This document shows, piece by piece, positions 13,939 to 22,758 of a DNA stretch of 64,000 nucleotides. The DNA is taken from positions 496,001 through 560,000 of the forward strand of contig CBDIDO010000002.1 in the NCBI GenBank assembly GCA_965277735.1. The letters run 5' to 3'. Under the pieces are notes generated by a model. That model was given only the letters and a program-made list of their open reading frames with translations, was not told the origin of the DNA and made no database searches. The position numbers and the translations under genes are program-made. This DNA comes from RH-AL1 sp965277735. Lineage in GTDB: Bacteria; Pseudomonadota; Alphaproteobacteria; Rhizobiales; Beijerinckiaceae. Position 1 is the first letter of the stretch. Each line of letters begins with the position of its first letter.

Positions 13939-14952
13939 TCAGGGTGCGCCGACCACCACGTCGCCGCCGGCCCGCGCCCAGATCCGCTTCTTCACGAAGA
14001 ACAGCAGTCCGGCGAAGACGATGAGGAAGAGCATCACGCGAAAGCCCATCGCCTTGCGTTCCTGCAGCTTCGGCTCGGCCGCCCACATCAGGAAGGCGCC
14101 GACATCCTTGCCGTATTGGTCGACCGTCTGCGGCGCGCCGTCGTCGTAGCTTACCTGCCCGTCGGACAGCGGCTTCGGCATCGCGATCTTATGGGCAGGC
14201 AGGTAGATGTTGTACTTCGGGTCGTCCGGCTTGGTGTAGCCGTTCAGCACCGCGTGGATGTAGTCGGGCCCCTCGGCTTCCTCGGACTGGGTGAAGAAGT
14301 CGACCAGGAACATCGGGAAGCCGCGCTCCCAGCTGCGCGCCTTGGCGAGGTCCGACATGTCCGGCGGCGACTTGCCGTAGGCGGCAGCGCCGGCCGCCTC
14401 ATTGGCGAACGGCGACGGGAAATAGTCCGCCGGGCGTCCCGGCCGCTTGTACATCTCGCCCTTGTCGTTTGGGCCGTCGTCGATCTGGTAGGTTGCGGCC
14501 AGCGCCTTCACCTGCGCGGCGCTGTAGCCGATGTCCTCGAGGTTGCGGAACGCCACCAGCTTCATGGAGTGGCAGTTCGAGCAGACCTCCTTGTAGACCT
14601 TGTAGCCGCGCTGCAGCTGGGCGAGGTCGTAATGGCCGAAGATGCCGGTGAAGCTCCAGTCGAGCATCTCCGGGATCGCCGGCTCGTTGCCGTTCGCCGC
14701 CTCGATGGGCCGCGCCTCGCTCTGCGGCTCCCTTGGGTTGCCTTCGACCTTCTGATCGGCCGCCTGCGGTGTTCCGCCCTCAGGCGGCGGCGCGGCCGCG
14801 GGAGCCCCGGCAGGGGCCGGCGGCTTCGGTGTCTTGTCGCCGGGCGGCGGTGCCTGCGCGAAAGCCGTCCCGAGCGACAGCGCCAGGGCGAGGGCCGCCG
14901 GCGCGAGTGATCGTTTCCAGGTATCGAGACGCATCCGAGTGTCGAGACGCAT
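13939..14952 (-). CDS. petC: Ubiquinol-cytochrome c reductase, cytochrome c1 subunit
   Basis: This is the membrane-anchored c-type cytochrome of the bc1 complex, passing electrons from the Rieske protein to soluble cytochrome c in the periplasm. It has a signal peptide (SLAPAALALALSLGTAFA), a heme site CSNCH (~residues 123-127), the axial Met region KIAMPKPLSDG and a C-terminal anchor (FRVMLFLIVFAGLLFFV). A Pro/Ala-rich linker of ~50 residues follows the signal peptide and is longer than in textbook c1. The gene starts 5 bp after petB, with the ribosome binding site overlapping the petB stop. The start region is a near-perfect 14-bp direct duplication, so a second in-frame ATG lies six codons in, but only the first has a Shine-Dalgarno sequence. 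Confidence 0.95.
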   Translation of the reverse strand: MRLDTRMRLDTWKRSLAPAALALALSLGTAFAQAPPPGDKTPKPPAPAGAPAAAPPPEGGTPQAADQKVEGNPREPQSEARPIEAANGNEPAIPEMLDWSFTGIFGHYDLAQLQRGYKVYKEVCSNCHSMKLVAFRNLEDIGYSAAQVKALAATYQIDDGPNDKGEMYKRPGRPADYFPSPFANEAAGAAAYGKSPPDMSDLAKARSWERGFPMFLVDFFTQSEEAEGPDYIHAVLNGYTKPDDPKYNIYLPAHKIAMPKPLSDGQVSYDDGAPQTVDQYGKDVGAFLMWAAEPKLQERKAMGFRVMLFLIVFAGLLFFVKKRIWARAGGDVVVGAP

Positions 14953-14957
14953 GCGCG

Positions 14958-16238
14958 CTAAACCTTCGTTTCGGGAGAGGAGGCGGCGCTTGCCGCCATC
15001 GCGGTCGCTGAGCCGCCGTGCTTGCCGAGCACCGTGTCGGCGATAGACGCCGGCAGAGCTCTCGGCGTCTCGATGAAGCCGAGCAGCGGCAGCAGGACCA
15101 TCAGGTGGAAGAAATAGTACGCCGTGAAGATCCGCCCGAAAAGCACGTAGAGACCCTCAGGCGGCTGCGAGCCGATGTAGCCGAGCAGGATGGCGTCGAT
15201 GACGAAGAGCCAGAACGCGATCTTGTACATCGGCCGGTAGTTCGCCGACTTCACCCGCGAGGTGTCGAGCCAGGGCAGAAAGGCGAGCAGCACGATCGCC
15301 AGGAACATCATGACGACGCCCATCAGCTTCGAGGGGATCGAGCGCAGGATCGCGTAGAACGGCAGGTAGTACCATTCGGGCACGATGTGCTGCGGCGTCA
15401 CCAGCGGGTTCGCCTCGATGTAATTGTCGGAATGGTTGAGATAGTTCGGGACGTAGAAGACGACCCAGCAGTAAAGGATCAGGAAGCAGACCAGCCCGAA
15501 GCCGTCCTTCACCGTGAAATAGGGATGGAAGGGGAGCGTGTCCTTCGCGGTCTTCTTCTCGATGCCGGCCGGGTTGTTGGAGCCCGGCACGTGCAGCGCC
15601 CAGATGTGCAGGACGACGACGCCGGCGATCATGAACGGCAGCAGGTAGTGCAGCGAGTAGAAGCGGTTCAGCGTCGCGTTGTCGACGGCGAAGCCGCCCC
15701 ACAAGAGGTGGGTCAGCCAGTTGCCGATGACCGGGATCGCGCCGAACAGCGAGGTGATGACGGTGGCGCCCCAGAAGCTCATCTGGCCCCAGGGCAGCAC
15801 GTAGCCCATGAAGCCGGTCGCCATCATCAGCAGGTAGATGACGATGCCAAGCAGCCACAGCACCTCGCGCGGCGCCTTGTAGGAGCCGTAGTACATGCCG
15901 CGGAAGATGTGGATGTAGACGGCGAAGAAGAACATCGAGGCGCCGTTGGCGTGCCAGTAGCGTAGCAGCCAGCCGTAGTTCACGTCGCGCATGATGCCTT
16001 CGACGGATTTGAAGGCCATCGAGGCCTCCGGCGTGTAGTGCATCGCCAGGATCACGCCGGAGATGATCTGCGACCCCAGCATGAAGGCGAGGATGCCGCC
16101 GAAGGTCCACCAATAGTTCAGGTTGCGCGGGTTCGGGAACGCCACGAACGAGGAATGCACCAGCCCGACGATGGGCAGGCGCGACTCGAACCATTTGGCC
16201 AGCCCGCTCTTCGGGACGTAGGTAGACGGTCCGCTCAT
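14958..16238 (-). CDS. petB: Ubiquinol-cytochrome c reductase, cytochrome b subunit
   Basis: This is the integral membrane cytochrome b with quinol-oxidising and quinone-reducing sites. Eight hydrophobic segments are readable. The heme-ligand histidines lie in YWHANGASMFFFAVYIHIFRG (helix B) and in the FYSLHYLLPF ... HIWALHVPGSN region (helix D). The Qo-site motif PEWY is present. I chose the ATG at 16238 (MSGPSTYVPKSG), giving 426 residues; a longer frame adds a weak extension. petC follows after 5 bp. The Rieske gene petA, which usually precedes petB in this group, is not found upstream: the next gene is an unrelated Bax-inhibitor-1 gene with its own terminator. Confidence 0.96.
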   Translation of the reverse strand: MSGPSTYVPKSGLAKWFESRLPIVGLVHSSFVAFPNPRNLNYWWTFGGILAFMLGSQIISGVILAMHYTPEASMAFKSVEGIMRDVNYGWLLRYWHANGASMFFFAVYIHIFRGMYYGSYKAPREVLWLLGIVIYLLMMATGFMGYVLPWGQMSFWGATVITSLFGAIPVIGNWLTHLLWGGFAVDNATLNRFYSLHYLLPFMIAGVVVLHIWALHVPGSNNPAGIEKKTAKDTLPFHPYFTVKDGFGLVCFLILYCWVVFYVPNYLNHSDNYIEANPLVTPQHIVPEWYYLPFYAILRSIPSKLMGVVMMFLAIVLLAFLPWLDTSRVKSANYRPMYKIAFWLFVIDAILLGYIGSQPPEGLYVLFGRIFTAYYFFHLMVLLPLLGFIETPRALPASIADTVLGKHGGSATAMAASAASSPETKV

Positions 16239-16479
16239 CGCGATGGCCCTTCGAATGAATTGGTGGCACGGCCTCGGGGGCACGTCGGCAGATCGGATAG
16301 GGGCGGTTCGGGCGGGCTTGCCGTCTGGATCAACCGTCTCGTCCTCAGCTCGACGCGTCGCGCGACACTAGGGACCGGGCGCGGACGCCACAATGCGACC
16401 CTGCGCCCCGGTCGCTGCGCTTGTGGCTTAGCGGCGGAGGCGGGTCAAGAGGGCGTCGTCGGAAGGCGGCCGCCCAACG

Positions 16480-16507
16480 AAAAAAGCCCCGGCAAGAGCC
16501 GGGGCTT
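16480..16507 (-). terminator. Intrinsic terminator after the Bax-inhibitor-1 gene
   Basis: On the minus strand the stem AAGCCCCGGC / GCCGGGGCTT with a short loop is followed by a run of T. It lies just past the stop of the 16533 gene and separates it from petB. Confidence 0.85.
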
Positions 16508-16532
16508 CGAAGGTGTCGCCTTGCAACGGCGA

Positions 16533-17318
16533 TCAGTTGTTGCGCTGGCCCGTGAGGTTCAGCAGGGCCATGAAGATGTTGATGAAGTCGAGATACAGCA
16601 TCAGCGCGCCGTTCACCGACTTTTTGGTCGAGATCTCGTAGCCGTCGCCGGCCCAGTACATCTGCTTGATCGCCTGCGTGTCGTAGGCGGTTAGGCCGGA
16701 AAAGATCAGCACCGCAAGGCCCGACAGGGCGAACTGGAACATCGACGACTGCACGAACATGTTGACCAGGCCCGCGATCACTAGGCCGATCACGCCCATG
16801 ATCAGGAACGACGCCATCGGCGCGAGATCACGCTTCGTCGTGTAGCCAAAGAGGCTGAGGCCACCGAAGGCCGCCGCGGTGATGAAGAACGCGCGGTAGA
16901 TCGAGGCGCCTGTATAGACAAGCAGGATCGACGAGATCGACAGGCCCATCACCGCCGAGAAGGCGAAGAACATCGTGCGCGCGGTCGACGCCGCCATCGA
17001 GTTGATCTTGAACGACAGGAAGAACACGAAGGCGAGCGGCGCCAGCATCACGACATACTTCAGCGGCGATATATAGAGCGCGACACCGAGCGAGCTCAGC
17101 CGCAGCCCGCCCCGCACGGTGGCGGCGACCTGCGAGGGATCGTGCGCGACCGCGAGGTAGTTCGTCAGATAGGCCGCGACGCCTGTCAGCAAGAGGCCGA
17201 TCATCATGTTGTTGTAGACGCCGAGCATGTAGGCGCGCAGGCCCTGATCGACGGTCGCGCTCCGAGCCTGGGCTCCGCCCTGCCCCCAGCGTACTGCGTT
17301 GCGATCGTAGTCGGACAT
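16533..17318 (-). CDS. Bax inhibitor-1 / YccA family membrane protein
   Basis: I choose the ATG at 17318 (MSDYDRNAVRWG), preceded by AGAGGG, giving 261 residues; the longer frame is not supported. The protein has seven hydrophobic segments and ends with the family's typical segment FSGLTAYDTQAIKQMYW ... YLDFINIFMALLNLTG. Family members (YccA, YbhL, TMBIM) are inner-membrane proteins linked to FtsH control and ion leak in other bacteria. It is a single-gene unit with a strong terminator. Confidence 0.93.
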   Translation of the reverse strand: MSDYDRNAVRWGQGGAQARSATVDQGLRAYMLGVYNNMMIGLLLTGVAAYLTNYLAVAHDPSQVAATVRGGLRLSSLGVALYISPLKYVVMLAPLAFVFFLSFKINSMAASTARTMFFAFSAVMGLSISSILLVYTGASIYRAFFITAAAFGGLSLFGYTTKRDLAPMASFLIMGVIGLVIAGLVNMFVQSSMFQFALSGLAVLIFSGLTAYDTQAIKQMYWAGDGYEISTKKSVNGALMLYLDFINIFMALLNLTGQRNN

Positions 17319-17661
17319 GAAACCCTCTGGGTTTGGAGGCTGGACCGCCTCCGGGCAGCCCCCGCGAGAACGAGGGCGACACACCGAGGAATATGGCGCC
17401 TGGCGAAATCTTGCACAAGCACAGGCGGGACCGGCGCGGGTTAAACTCCCGTAAGAATAGGCCGCTGGCAATGCTACGTTACGATTATGGTGGACGCCGC
17501 TGATCGAGCGCGACGGCCGGTTCAGGCGGGGGCGCGAGCTCGCGCTGCCGAAAGACTTCTTTCATTCGACGCCTGTTTTCCGCGCGAGCCCTCGGCTATC
17601 AAAGCCCATAGGCAAAGAGCGATCGACAAAGATCGCCGCAGCAACGGGACGGGATGGCGAG
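17319..17661. other. Divergent intergenic region
   Basis: About 340 bp lie between two divergent genes and should contain both promoters. It includes a short GC-rich inverted repeat near 17333-17351. I found no RNA gene or convincing reading frame. Confidence 0.4.
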
Positions 17662-18342
17662 ATGAACAGCCGAACCTACGATCGCGTGGCGGAGACGTTT
17701 CCCGTGCTCGGGCGCCTCGATCCCGACCAGCACGCGCGCTTCATGAGCGTGATGCACTTCCCCGTGCTCGAGGCCGGCGACATCGCCTACGAGCTCGACG
17801 CGCCGTGTCCCAATTACCTGATGTGCATCGAGGGCCGCACGCGCGTCTTCAAGACCAGCGACGCGGGCCGCGAGATGCTGCTTTACACGGTCGAGGACGG
17901 CGCCACCTGCGGGCTCACCACGCAATGCCTGCTCTCGCACAGCAACTTCCCGGCCGAGAGCATCGCCGAGCGGCGCACGCAGCTCGCGGCGATCCCCGCC
18001 TCGTGGTTCTACACGTTCCTCACCGAGGTCCCGGCGTTCCGCGACTTCGTCCTTGCCGACTACACGAAGCTCCTCGGCACCATGTTCTCCTTCGTCGACG
18101 CGCTCGCCTTCCAGACGATCGAGCAGCGCCTGGCGCGGCGGCTCCTCGTCGATGCCGGCGAGACGCTGATCGTCGAGAAGACCCACCAGCAGCTCGCCGC
18201 CGACATCGGCAGCGTGCGTGAGATCGTCAGCCGCCAGCTCGGCACCTGGGAGAAAAAGGGCTGGGTCAGCAACGGCCGCGGCCACGTCCGCATCCTCGAC
18301 ACGGCGGCGCTCGCCACGCGCCGGGCGTCCGCCGACGCCTGA
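17662..18342 (+). CDS. Crp/Fnr-family transcriptional regulator
   Basis: The 226-residue protein has an N-terminal cyclic-nucleotide-binding fold (about residues 15-120, LDPDQHARFMSVMHFPVLEAGD ... MCIEGRTRVFK) and a C-terminal winged helix-turn-helix (THQQLAADIGSVREIVSRQL, about 172-200). The domain order and length are those of the family. The N-terminal region lacks the cluster-binding Cys set of FNR, so oxygen sensing by an Fe-S cluster is unlikely. Target genes are not evident; the divergent Bax-inhibitor gene and the downstream stress-membrane gene are candidates by position only. Confidence 0.88.
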   Translation: MNSRTYDRVAETFPVLGRLDPDQHARFMSVMHFPVLEAGDIAYELDAPCPNYLMCIEGRTRVFKTSDAGREMLLYTVEDGATCGLTTQCLLSHSNFPAESIAERRTQLAAIPASWFYTFLTEVPAFRDFVLADYTKLLGTMFSFVDALAFQTIEQRLARRLLVDAGETLIVEKTHQQLAADIGSVREIVSRQLGTWEKKGWVSNGRGHVRILDTAALATRRASADA

Positions 18343-18504
18343 GCAGCGGGCGGTGGGCTGAGGGGGCCGACTAGTGCGGACGCACTACCGCTCGGCCCAC
18401 GCGACCGTCGCGTCGCGTTGAAAGGAAAGGCGGTTCAGCACACGTCAGGTGGCGAGGAGCACCCGTTTCGGGCGCTCCCTCACTGACCCTTGGGAGCGCA
18501 CCGC

Positions 18505-18765
18505 ATGTCCATACTCGCCTGGATCGTCCTCGGCCTGATCGCTGGCTTCGTTGCCAGCCAGGTCGTCAACAAGAGCGGCGAAGGCCTGCTGCTCGACATC
18601 GTGCTCGGAGTCGTCGGCGCCTTCGTCGGCGGCTACCTGTTCACGCTATTCGGTGCCGCGCCCGTCACGGGGCTCAACCTCTACAGCATGCTCGTCGCCA
18701 TCGTCGGCGCGATCGTGGTGCTCGTCGTCTATCATCTGCTGGCCGGCGGCCGCAGCCGCATCTGA
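18505..18765 (+). CDS. GlsB/YeaQ/YmgE family stress-response membrane protein
   Basis: This 86-residue protein has three hydrophobic, Gly-rich segments (ILAWIVLGLIAGFVASQVV, LLLDIVLGVVGAFVGGYLF, MLVAIVGAIVVLVVYHLL), the transglycosylase-associated protein pattern. I use the ATG at 18505 because the upstream GTG frame adds only five unlikely residues. The family is usually induced by general stress; the biochemical role is unknown. A small secreted protein follows 11 bp downstream, so the two may be co-transcribed. Confidence 0.85.
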   Translation: MSILAWIVLGLIAGFVASQVVNKSGEGLLLDIVLGVVGAFVGGYLFTLFGAAPVTGLNLYSMLVAIVGAIVVLVVYHLLAGGRSRI

Positions 18766-18776
18766 GGGAGGCTTTC

Positions 18777-18956
18777 GTGAAGATCGTCTCTCTTCTTCTC
18801 GCCTCGACGCTGCTCATCGCGTCAAGCGTCGCCAGCGAGGCGGGTCGCGCCGGCTCGCACCGCGTCGGCGGCTACGGGCCGACCGGCAGGGGATCGCACT
18901 ACGTCGGCGGCCATCGGTCGACGGCGGTCGGGCGCTTCCTGCACCGGCACCTGTGA
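18777..18956 (+). CDS. Small exported protein, 59 aa
   Basis: A GTG start preceded by GAGGGAGG gives a 59-residue product, MKIVSLLLASTLLIASSVA (signal peptide) followed by a Gly/His/Arg-rich mature part with GSHYVGGHRS. Small exported proteins with GSHYVGG-type motifs are common in Hyphomicrobiales and have no assigned function. It is short, but the strong ribosome binding site, the signal peptide and the tight spacing after the YeaQ-like gene support it. Confidence 0.65.
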   Translation: MKIVSLLLASTLLIASSVASEAGRAGSHRVGGYGPTGRGSHYVGGHRSTAVGRFLHRHL

Positions 18957-19077
18957 TCCAACAGACCGGGCTCGCGCCAAGTGTTCACGCTTGGCGCGGC
19001 CCGGATCGCAGCCCGGATCGATTGAGCGCGGGCGCCGGCGGCGCTAAGGATGCGGTGCACCTCGCGCCATTGGTTCG

Positions 19078-20574
19078 ATGACCCGTACCGTCCCGCTCCC
19101 ACAAGGCGACCCGTCGCGCCTCAAGACCAGCTCGCGACACCTTCGCGAAATCGTCGCCGGCATGAGCGACGGCGTCATCCTCCTCGATACGCACCGCCAC
19201 ATCCTGTGGGCGAACCCCTATGCGTTGCAGATGCACGGCATCGATACGGTCGAAGCGCTCGGCGCCACTGTCGACGATTATTCCGCGCGCTTCGACTGGC
19301 ACTATCGCGAAGGCAGCCCCGGCGCGCGCGACGGTCGCTCGCCGATGGAGCGCCTCGTCGAAGGCGATGCGCTCGAGGAGACGGTGGTCGACGTCACGCC
19401 GCACGGCTCCGACAAGCGGCACTGGACCCACCGCGTTCGCTCGCTGGTGCTGCGTGACGACGACGGCCGCGCGGAGGGGTTCGTGCTGATCCTCGACGAC
19501 GAGACCGAGCGCTACGACGCCGAGGGCCGCTTCGAGCAATATTTCCGCGCCAATCCGGCCCCCGCCGCGATCCTTCGCCTCGACGACCTGCGCTTCTTGC
19601 GTGCGAACTCCGGGTTCTGCGAGATGACCGGCTATGGCGAGGACGAAGTCGTCGGCCGCTCGATCTACGAGGTCGACGTGCTAGAGGGCGCGGCACGCCG
19701 CGAGCTGGCGATCGAGCGCCTGAAGGCCGGCCGCATCATCCCGCAGATGGAAGCGCTGCTGCAGCTGCCGCACGGCGGCGACAAGGGCGTCATCGTCGCC
19801 GGCCAGCCGATCGCGATCGGCGAGATGCGCTGCATGCTGTTCACCTTCGCCGACCTCGACGATCGCCGCCAGGCCGAGGCCGCGCTGAAGGAGAGCGAGG
19901 CGCGCTTCGAGATCGCCTTCCGGCTCGCGCCCGCGCCGAGCCTCGTCGCGCTGCGCGAGCGCTGCAATATCTTGGTCGTCAACGAGGCGTTCGAGCAGGA
20001 GACGGGATTTGCCGCCAGCGAGGCGATCGGCAAGGACGCCGGCGACCTGCCGCTGTGGGCCGACGCCTCGACCGGCGCCCACCTCGAGGAACTGCTCAAG
20101 CGCGACGGCCGCGCCCGCGGCCTCGTCCTGCCGCTGCGCACCAAGTCGGGCGGCCAGCTTGAATGCCTCGTTTCGGCCGAGGCCGTCGAGATCAACGGCA
20201 AGCGCTGTGTGCTCATCGTCGCGCAGAACATCGCCGAGCGGAACCGCTCGCACACCGAGGTCGCGCAGGCGATCGCCGCGGTGATGAAGGACACCGACTG
20301 GTTCACCGATGTCGTGCTCGACAAGCTCGCGCGGATGCGCCGGCCCGAGGGCGAGCAAGACGACAGCGTGGCTTTGGCCGACCTCCCGCCGCGCGCCCGC
20401 GAAGTGCTGCGCCTCATCTGCCAGGGCTTGGACGATGCGGCGATCGGCACCGAGCTCGGCGTCTCGCGCAACACCGTGCGCAACCACGTCAGCAGCCTCT
20501 ACAAGAAGACCGGCGTCTCCAGCCGCGCCAAGCTGGTCGTCTGGGCCCGCGAGAGGGGGGTGACGGGGCGGTAG
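19078..20574 (+). CDS. PAS-domain LuxR-type transcriptional regulator
   Basis: The 498-residue protein contains three PAS-like segments (about residues 20-145, 150-265, 275-395) and a C-terminal LuxR/GerE helix-turn-helix (LPPRAREVLRLICQGLDDAAIGTELGVSRNTVRNHVSSLYKKTG, about 437-480). There is no kinase, receiver or membrane segment, so it is probably a one-component cytoplasmic sensor-regulator. The signal bound by the PAS domains cannot be told from sequence. It stands alone, followed by a minus-strand tRNA. Confidence 0.85.
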   Translation: MTRTVPLPQGDPSRLKTSSRHLREIVAGMSDGVILLDTHRHILWANPYALQMHGIDTVEALGATVDDYSARFDWHYREGSPGARDGRSPMERLVEGDALEETVVDVTPHGSDKRHWTHRVRSLVLRDDDGRAEGFVLILDDETERYDAEGRFEQYFRANPAPAAILRLDDLRFLRANSGFCEMTGYGEDEVVGRSIYEVDVLEGAARRELAIERLKAGRIIPQMEALLQLPHGGDKGVIVAGQPIAIGEMRCMLFTFADLDDRRQAEAALKESEARFEIAFRLAPAPSLVALRERCNILVVNEAFEQETGFAASEAIGKDAGDLPLWADASTGAHLEELLKRDGRARGLVLPLRTKSGGQLECLVSAEAVEINGKRCVLIVAQNIAERNRSHTEVAQAIAAVMKDTDWFTDVVLDKLARMRRPEGEQDDSVALADLPPRAREVLRLICQGLDDAAIGTELGVSRNTVRNHVSSLYKKTGVSSRAKLVVWARERGVTGR

Positions 20575-20588
20575 TCTCGAATGTGGGC

Positions 20589-20662
20589 TGGAGCGGGTGA
20601 AGGGAATCGAACCCTCGTATGCAGCTTGGGAAGCTGCCGTTCTGCCATTGAACTACACCCGC
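20589..20662 (-). tRNA. tRNA-Gly (CCC)
   Basis: The 74-nt gene with encoded CCA begins GCGGGTGTAGTTCAATGG. The anticodon loop TTCCCAA gives CCC. All arms pair and the T-arm is GAGGGTTCGATTCCCTT. Confidence 0.95.
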
Positions 20663-20728
20663 GACGGTCGCGAGATTAAGGGGTGCGGCCGGTGCGATCA
20701 AGCGGGCTTTGCTGCTTCGATCCCTTGC

Positions 20729-21013
20729 TCAGGACAGCGGCTTCGGCGCGTGGTGGTGCCCGGAATGGGCATGCGACGCCGGAGTGACCTGCGGGGACAG
20801 GCCGGCGGGGTCGCCATAGGACCGGAGAATGCTGCGGGCCTGGGCGACCGACATGGCGCAGGCGCTTTCCATGTTGCCCTGCAGGGCGCCGAGCGCGCGA
20901 TAATATTCCGGCAGGCCGCTGCAGCCGCCGACGCCGGTGAAGGCCCAGGCCGAGGTGGATGCCGCGATCGTCATCGCTAGCGTCAGTACGGCAGTGGTTT
21001 TGCTGAGCGACAC
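20729..21013 (-). CDS. Small exported protein with His-rich tail
   Basis: I choose the GTG at 21013 because AGGAGG lies 6 nt upstream; the much longer open frame above it is antisense to the next gene. The 94-residue product has a signal peptide (LTLAMTIAASTSAWA), a central GCSGLPEYYRALGALQGNMESACAMSVAQARSIL region with two Cys that may form a disulfide, and a His-rich end (HAHSGHHHAPK) that could bind metal. I do not recognise a family. Confidence 0.65.
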   Translation of the reverse strand: MSLSKTTAVLTLAMTIAASTSAWAFTGVGGCSGLPEYYRALGALQGNMESACAMSVAQARSILRSYGDPAGLSPQVTPASHAHSGHHHAPKPLS

Positions 21014-21176
21014 GGCCAACCTCCTGCAAACGGTATCCGATTGACGAAATAACGCGACCCGACGGTGAGGGGTCCGCCGGGGGGCTGGCCTATTGTGTCG
21101 CAGGGCGTCGCACACGAGGCCAATGGTTTTGGATGCGAAAGGTGCCCAGGTTAGCTGCGGTCTGGAGATGAATGCG

Positions 21177-22199
21177 ATGCGGTGGGCTTTTGTCTTCGGT
21201 GCCGGCCTTCTCGCCGCCACGCTCGGCCCGGCGCTCGCGCAAGACCAGCACCCATCTCCCCCCGCGGCCGCGCCGCCCCAGCAGGAGCCCGCGCACGCGA
21301 CGCTCGACATCGTCAACAATGCCAAGCTCGGCGACACCGCGCCCAAGGGCGGCGTCAGCCCGGCGATCCTGCGCGCGGAGGTGATGCTCGATCGCGTGAA
21401 CGTCTCGCCCGGCGTCATCGACGGGCAGGACGGCAACAACTTCAAGGACGCGTTGGCGACCTACGCAAAGATGAGGGATCTGCCGAAGCCGCACGGGCTC
21501 GACACCAAGCTGTGGGACGCGCTCGTCAAGGAGAGCCCCGGCGCGGTCCTCGTCGTCCACACGCTGAGCGACAAGGACGTCGAGGGCCCGTTCGCGCCCG
21601 ACATCCCGAAGGACTACGCCAAGCAGGCCGAGATGAAGAGTCTCGCCTATCACAGCCCGGCGCAAAAGCTCGGCGCGATGTTCCACATGAGCGAGCGGCT
21701 GCTCGCGGCGCTGAACCCGGGCGTCGACCTCGGCACGGCCGGGGCTAAGATCCTCGTCACCGACGTCGCGCCGACGCCGATCCACGGCAAGTTGCAATCG
21801 ATCGTCGTCGACAAGAAGAAAGGGCAGGTGCTGGCCTTCGATCGGCACGGCCACGTCCTGGCGGCCTATCCGGCAACGATCGGCAGCCGCGAGCTGCCCT
21901 CGCCGTCCGGCACCTACAAGGTCAAGGGCGTCGCCTGGAATCCGATTTACTATTACAACCCGAAGAACTTCGTGCAGGGCGACAACCACGACAAGCTGAA
22001 GCTGCCGCCGGGGCCGAACAACCCGGTCGGCTCGGTCTTCATCGCCCTCACCAAGCCGACCTACGGCCTGCACGGCACGCCCGACCCCGACACGATCGAC
22101 AAGACCGCCTCGCACGGCTGTGTGCGGATGACGAACTGGGATGCCACCGAGCTCGCCCACATGGTCAAGCGCGGCATCGTCGTGCGCTTCAAAGGCTAG
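21177..22199 (+). CDS. L,D-transpeptidase (YkuD domain)
   Basis: About 340 residues with a signal peptide (MRWAFVFGAGLLAATLGPALA). The C-terminal YkuD domain has KLQSIVVDKKKGQVLAFDRHG at its start and the catalytic motif HGTPDPDTID ... SHGCVRMTNWD, with the His and Cys (SHGCVR) needed for activity. Such enzymes form 3-3 peptidoglycan crosslinks or attach proteins to the wall in the periplasm. The ATG at 21177 has GGAG at good spacing; an ATG at 21168 is possible but abuts the GGAG. Confidence 0.92.
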   Translation: MRWAFVFGAGLLAATLGPALAQDQHPSPPAAAPPQQEPAHATLDIVNNAKLGDTAPKGGVSPAILRAEVMLDRVNVSPGVIDGQDGNNFKDALATYAKMRDLPKPHGLDTKLWDALVKESPGAVLVVHTLSDKDVEGPFAPDIPKDYAKQAEMKSLAYHSPAQKLGAMFHMSERLLAALNPGVDLGTAGAKILVTDVAPTPIHGKLQSIVVDKKKGQVLAFDRHGHVLAAYPATIGSRELPSPSGTYKVKGVAWNPIYYYNPKNFVQGDNHDKLKLPPGPNNPVGSVFIALTKPTYGLHGTPDPDTIDKTASHGCVRMTNWDATELAHMVKRGIVVRFKG

Positions 22200-22323
22200 C
22201 TCGCCTCATGCGCGTGTCGTTTTGGCCACACACGATTCCCGTGCAGGCGGCTGTCTAAATTTACATTGTATTAACCATCGCGCCGCGATTCTCTTGTTAC
22301 CGATACGACAGTGATTCGCCGCC

Positions 22324-22758
22324 ATGACGAAATCGAAGCAGGTCGAAGACGCTGACTTCCACTGGCCCGAGCCGCTTGTCATCGACATCGTCTCGGAGCG
22401 CTACCCCGACGTCGCCTCCTGGTCGGAGCGGATGACGCTGGCCAGGCTGCAGGCGCAGGCGCTGTTCGAGATCTACGCGGGGCGCGACCGCCCGGCCGCC
22501 GCGGCCCGGCTCGAGCTCATCGCCTTCTGCGCCGCGCGCGACATTGGGCCCGAGCGCATCGCGCGGGTCGACGTCGCGGTGTTCAAAGAGCTGGCGCGTC
22601 TCGCGACGACGCGGTTCCGGACCTCGCCGCGCACCAGCGAATCGATCCTGAGCAAGCTCGAGACCGCGCTGGAGCGCGTCTGCCCCGCGCCGCCGCGCCG
22701 GCAGCCGGCCGCGCCCGCCCACCGCGCCGTGCCCGCCCTGCGCGCCGCTATCGGTTGA
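22324..22758 (+). CDS. Hypothetical protein, 144 aa
   Basis: I do not recognise the family. The product is soluble, helical and Ala/Arg-rich, with no signal peptide, and its last ~25 residues are Pro/Ala-rich and probably disordered. Its 3' end overlaps the convergent ABC-transporter gene by 11 bp. The frame shows typical high-GC third positions, which supports coding. Confidence 0.6.
   Translation: MTKSKQVEDADFHWPEPLVIDIVSERYPDVASWSERMTLARLQAQALFEIYAGRDRPAAAARLELIAFCAARDIGPERIARVDVAVFKELARLATTRFRTSPRTSESILSKLETALERVCPAPPRRQPAAPAHRAVPALRAAIG

Noticed and set aside
12692..14910. Long plus-strand reading frames opposite the holin, petC and petB genes
   Set aside because: They are antisense shadows; the minus-strand products have clear domains and signal sequences.
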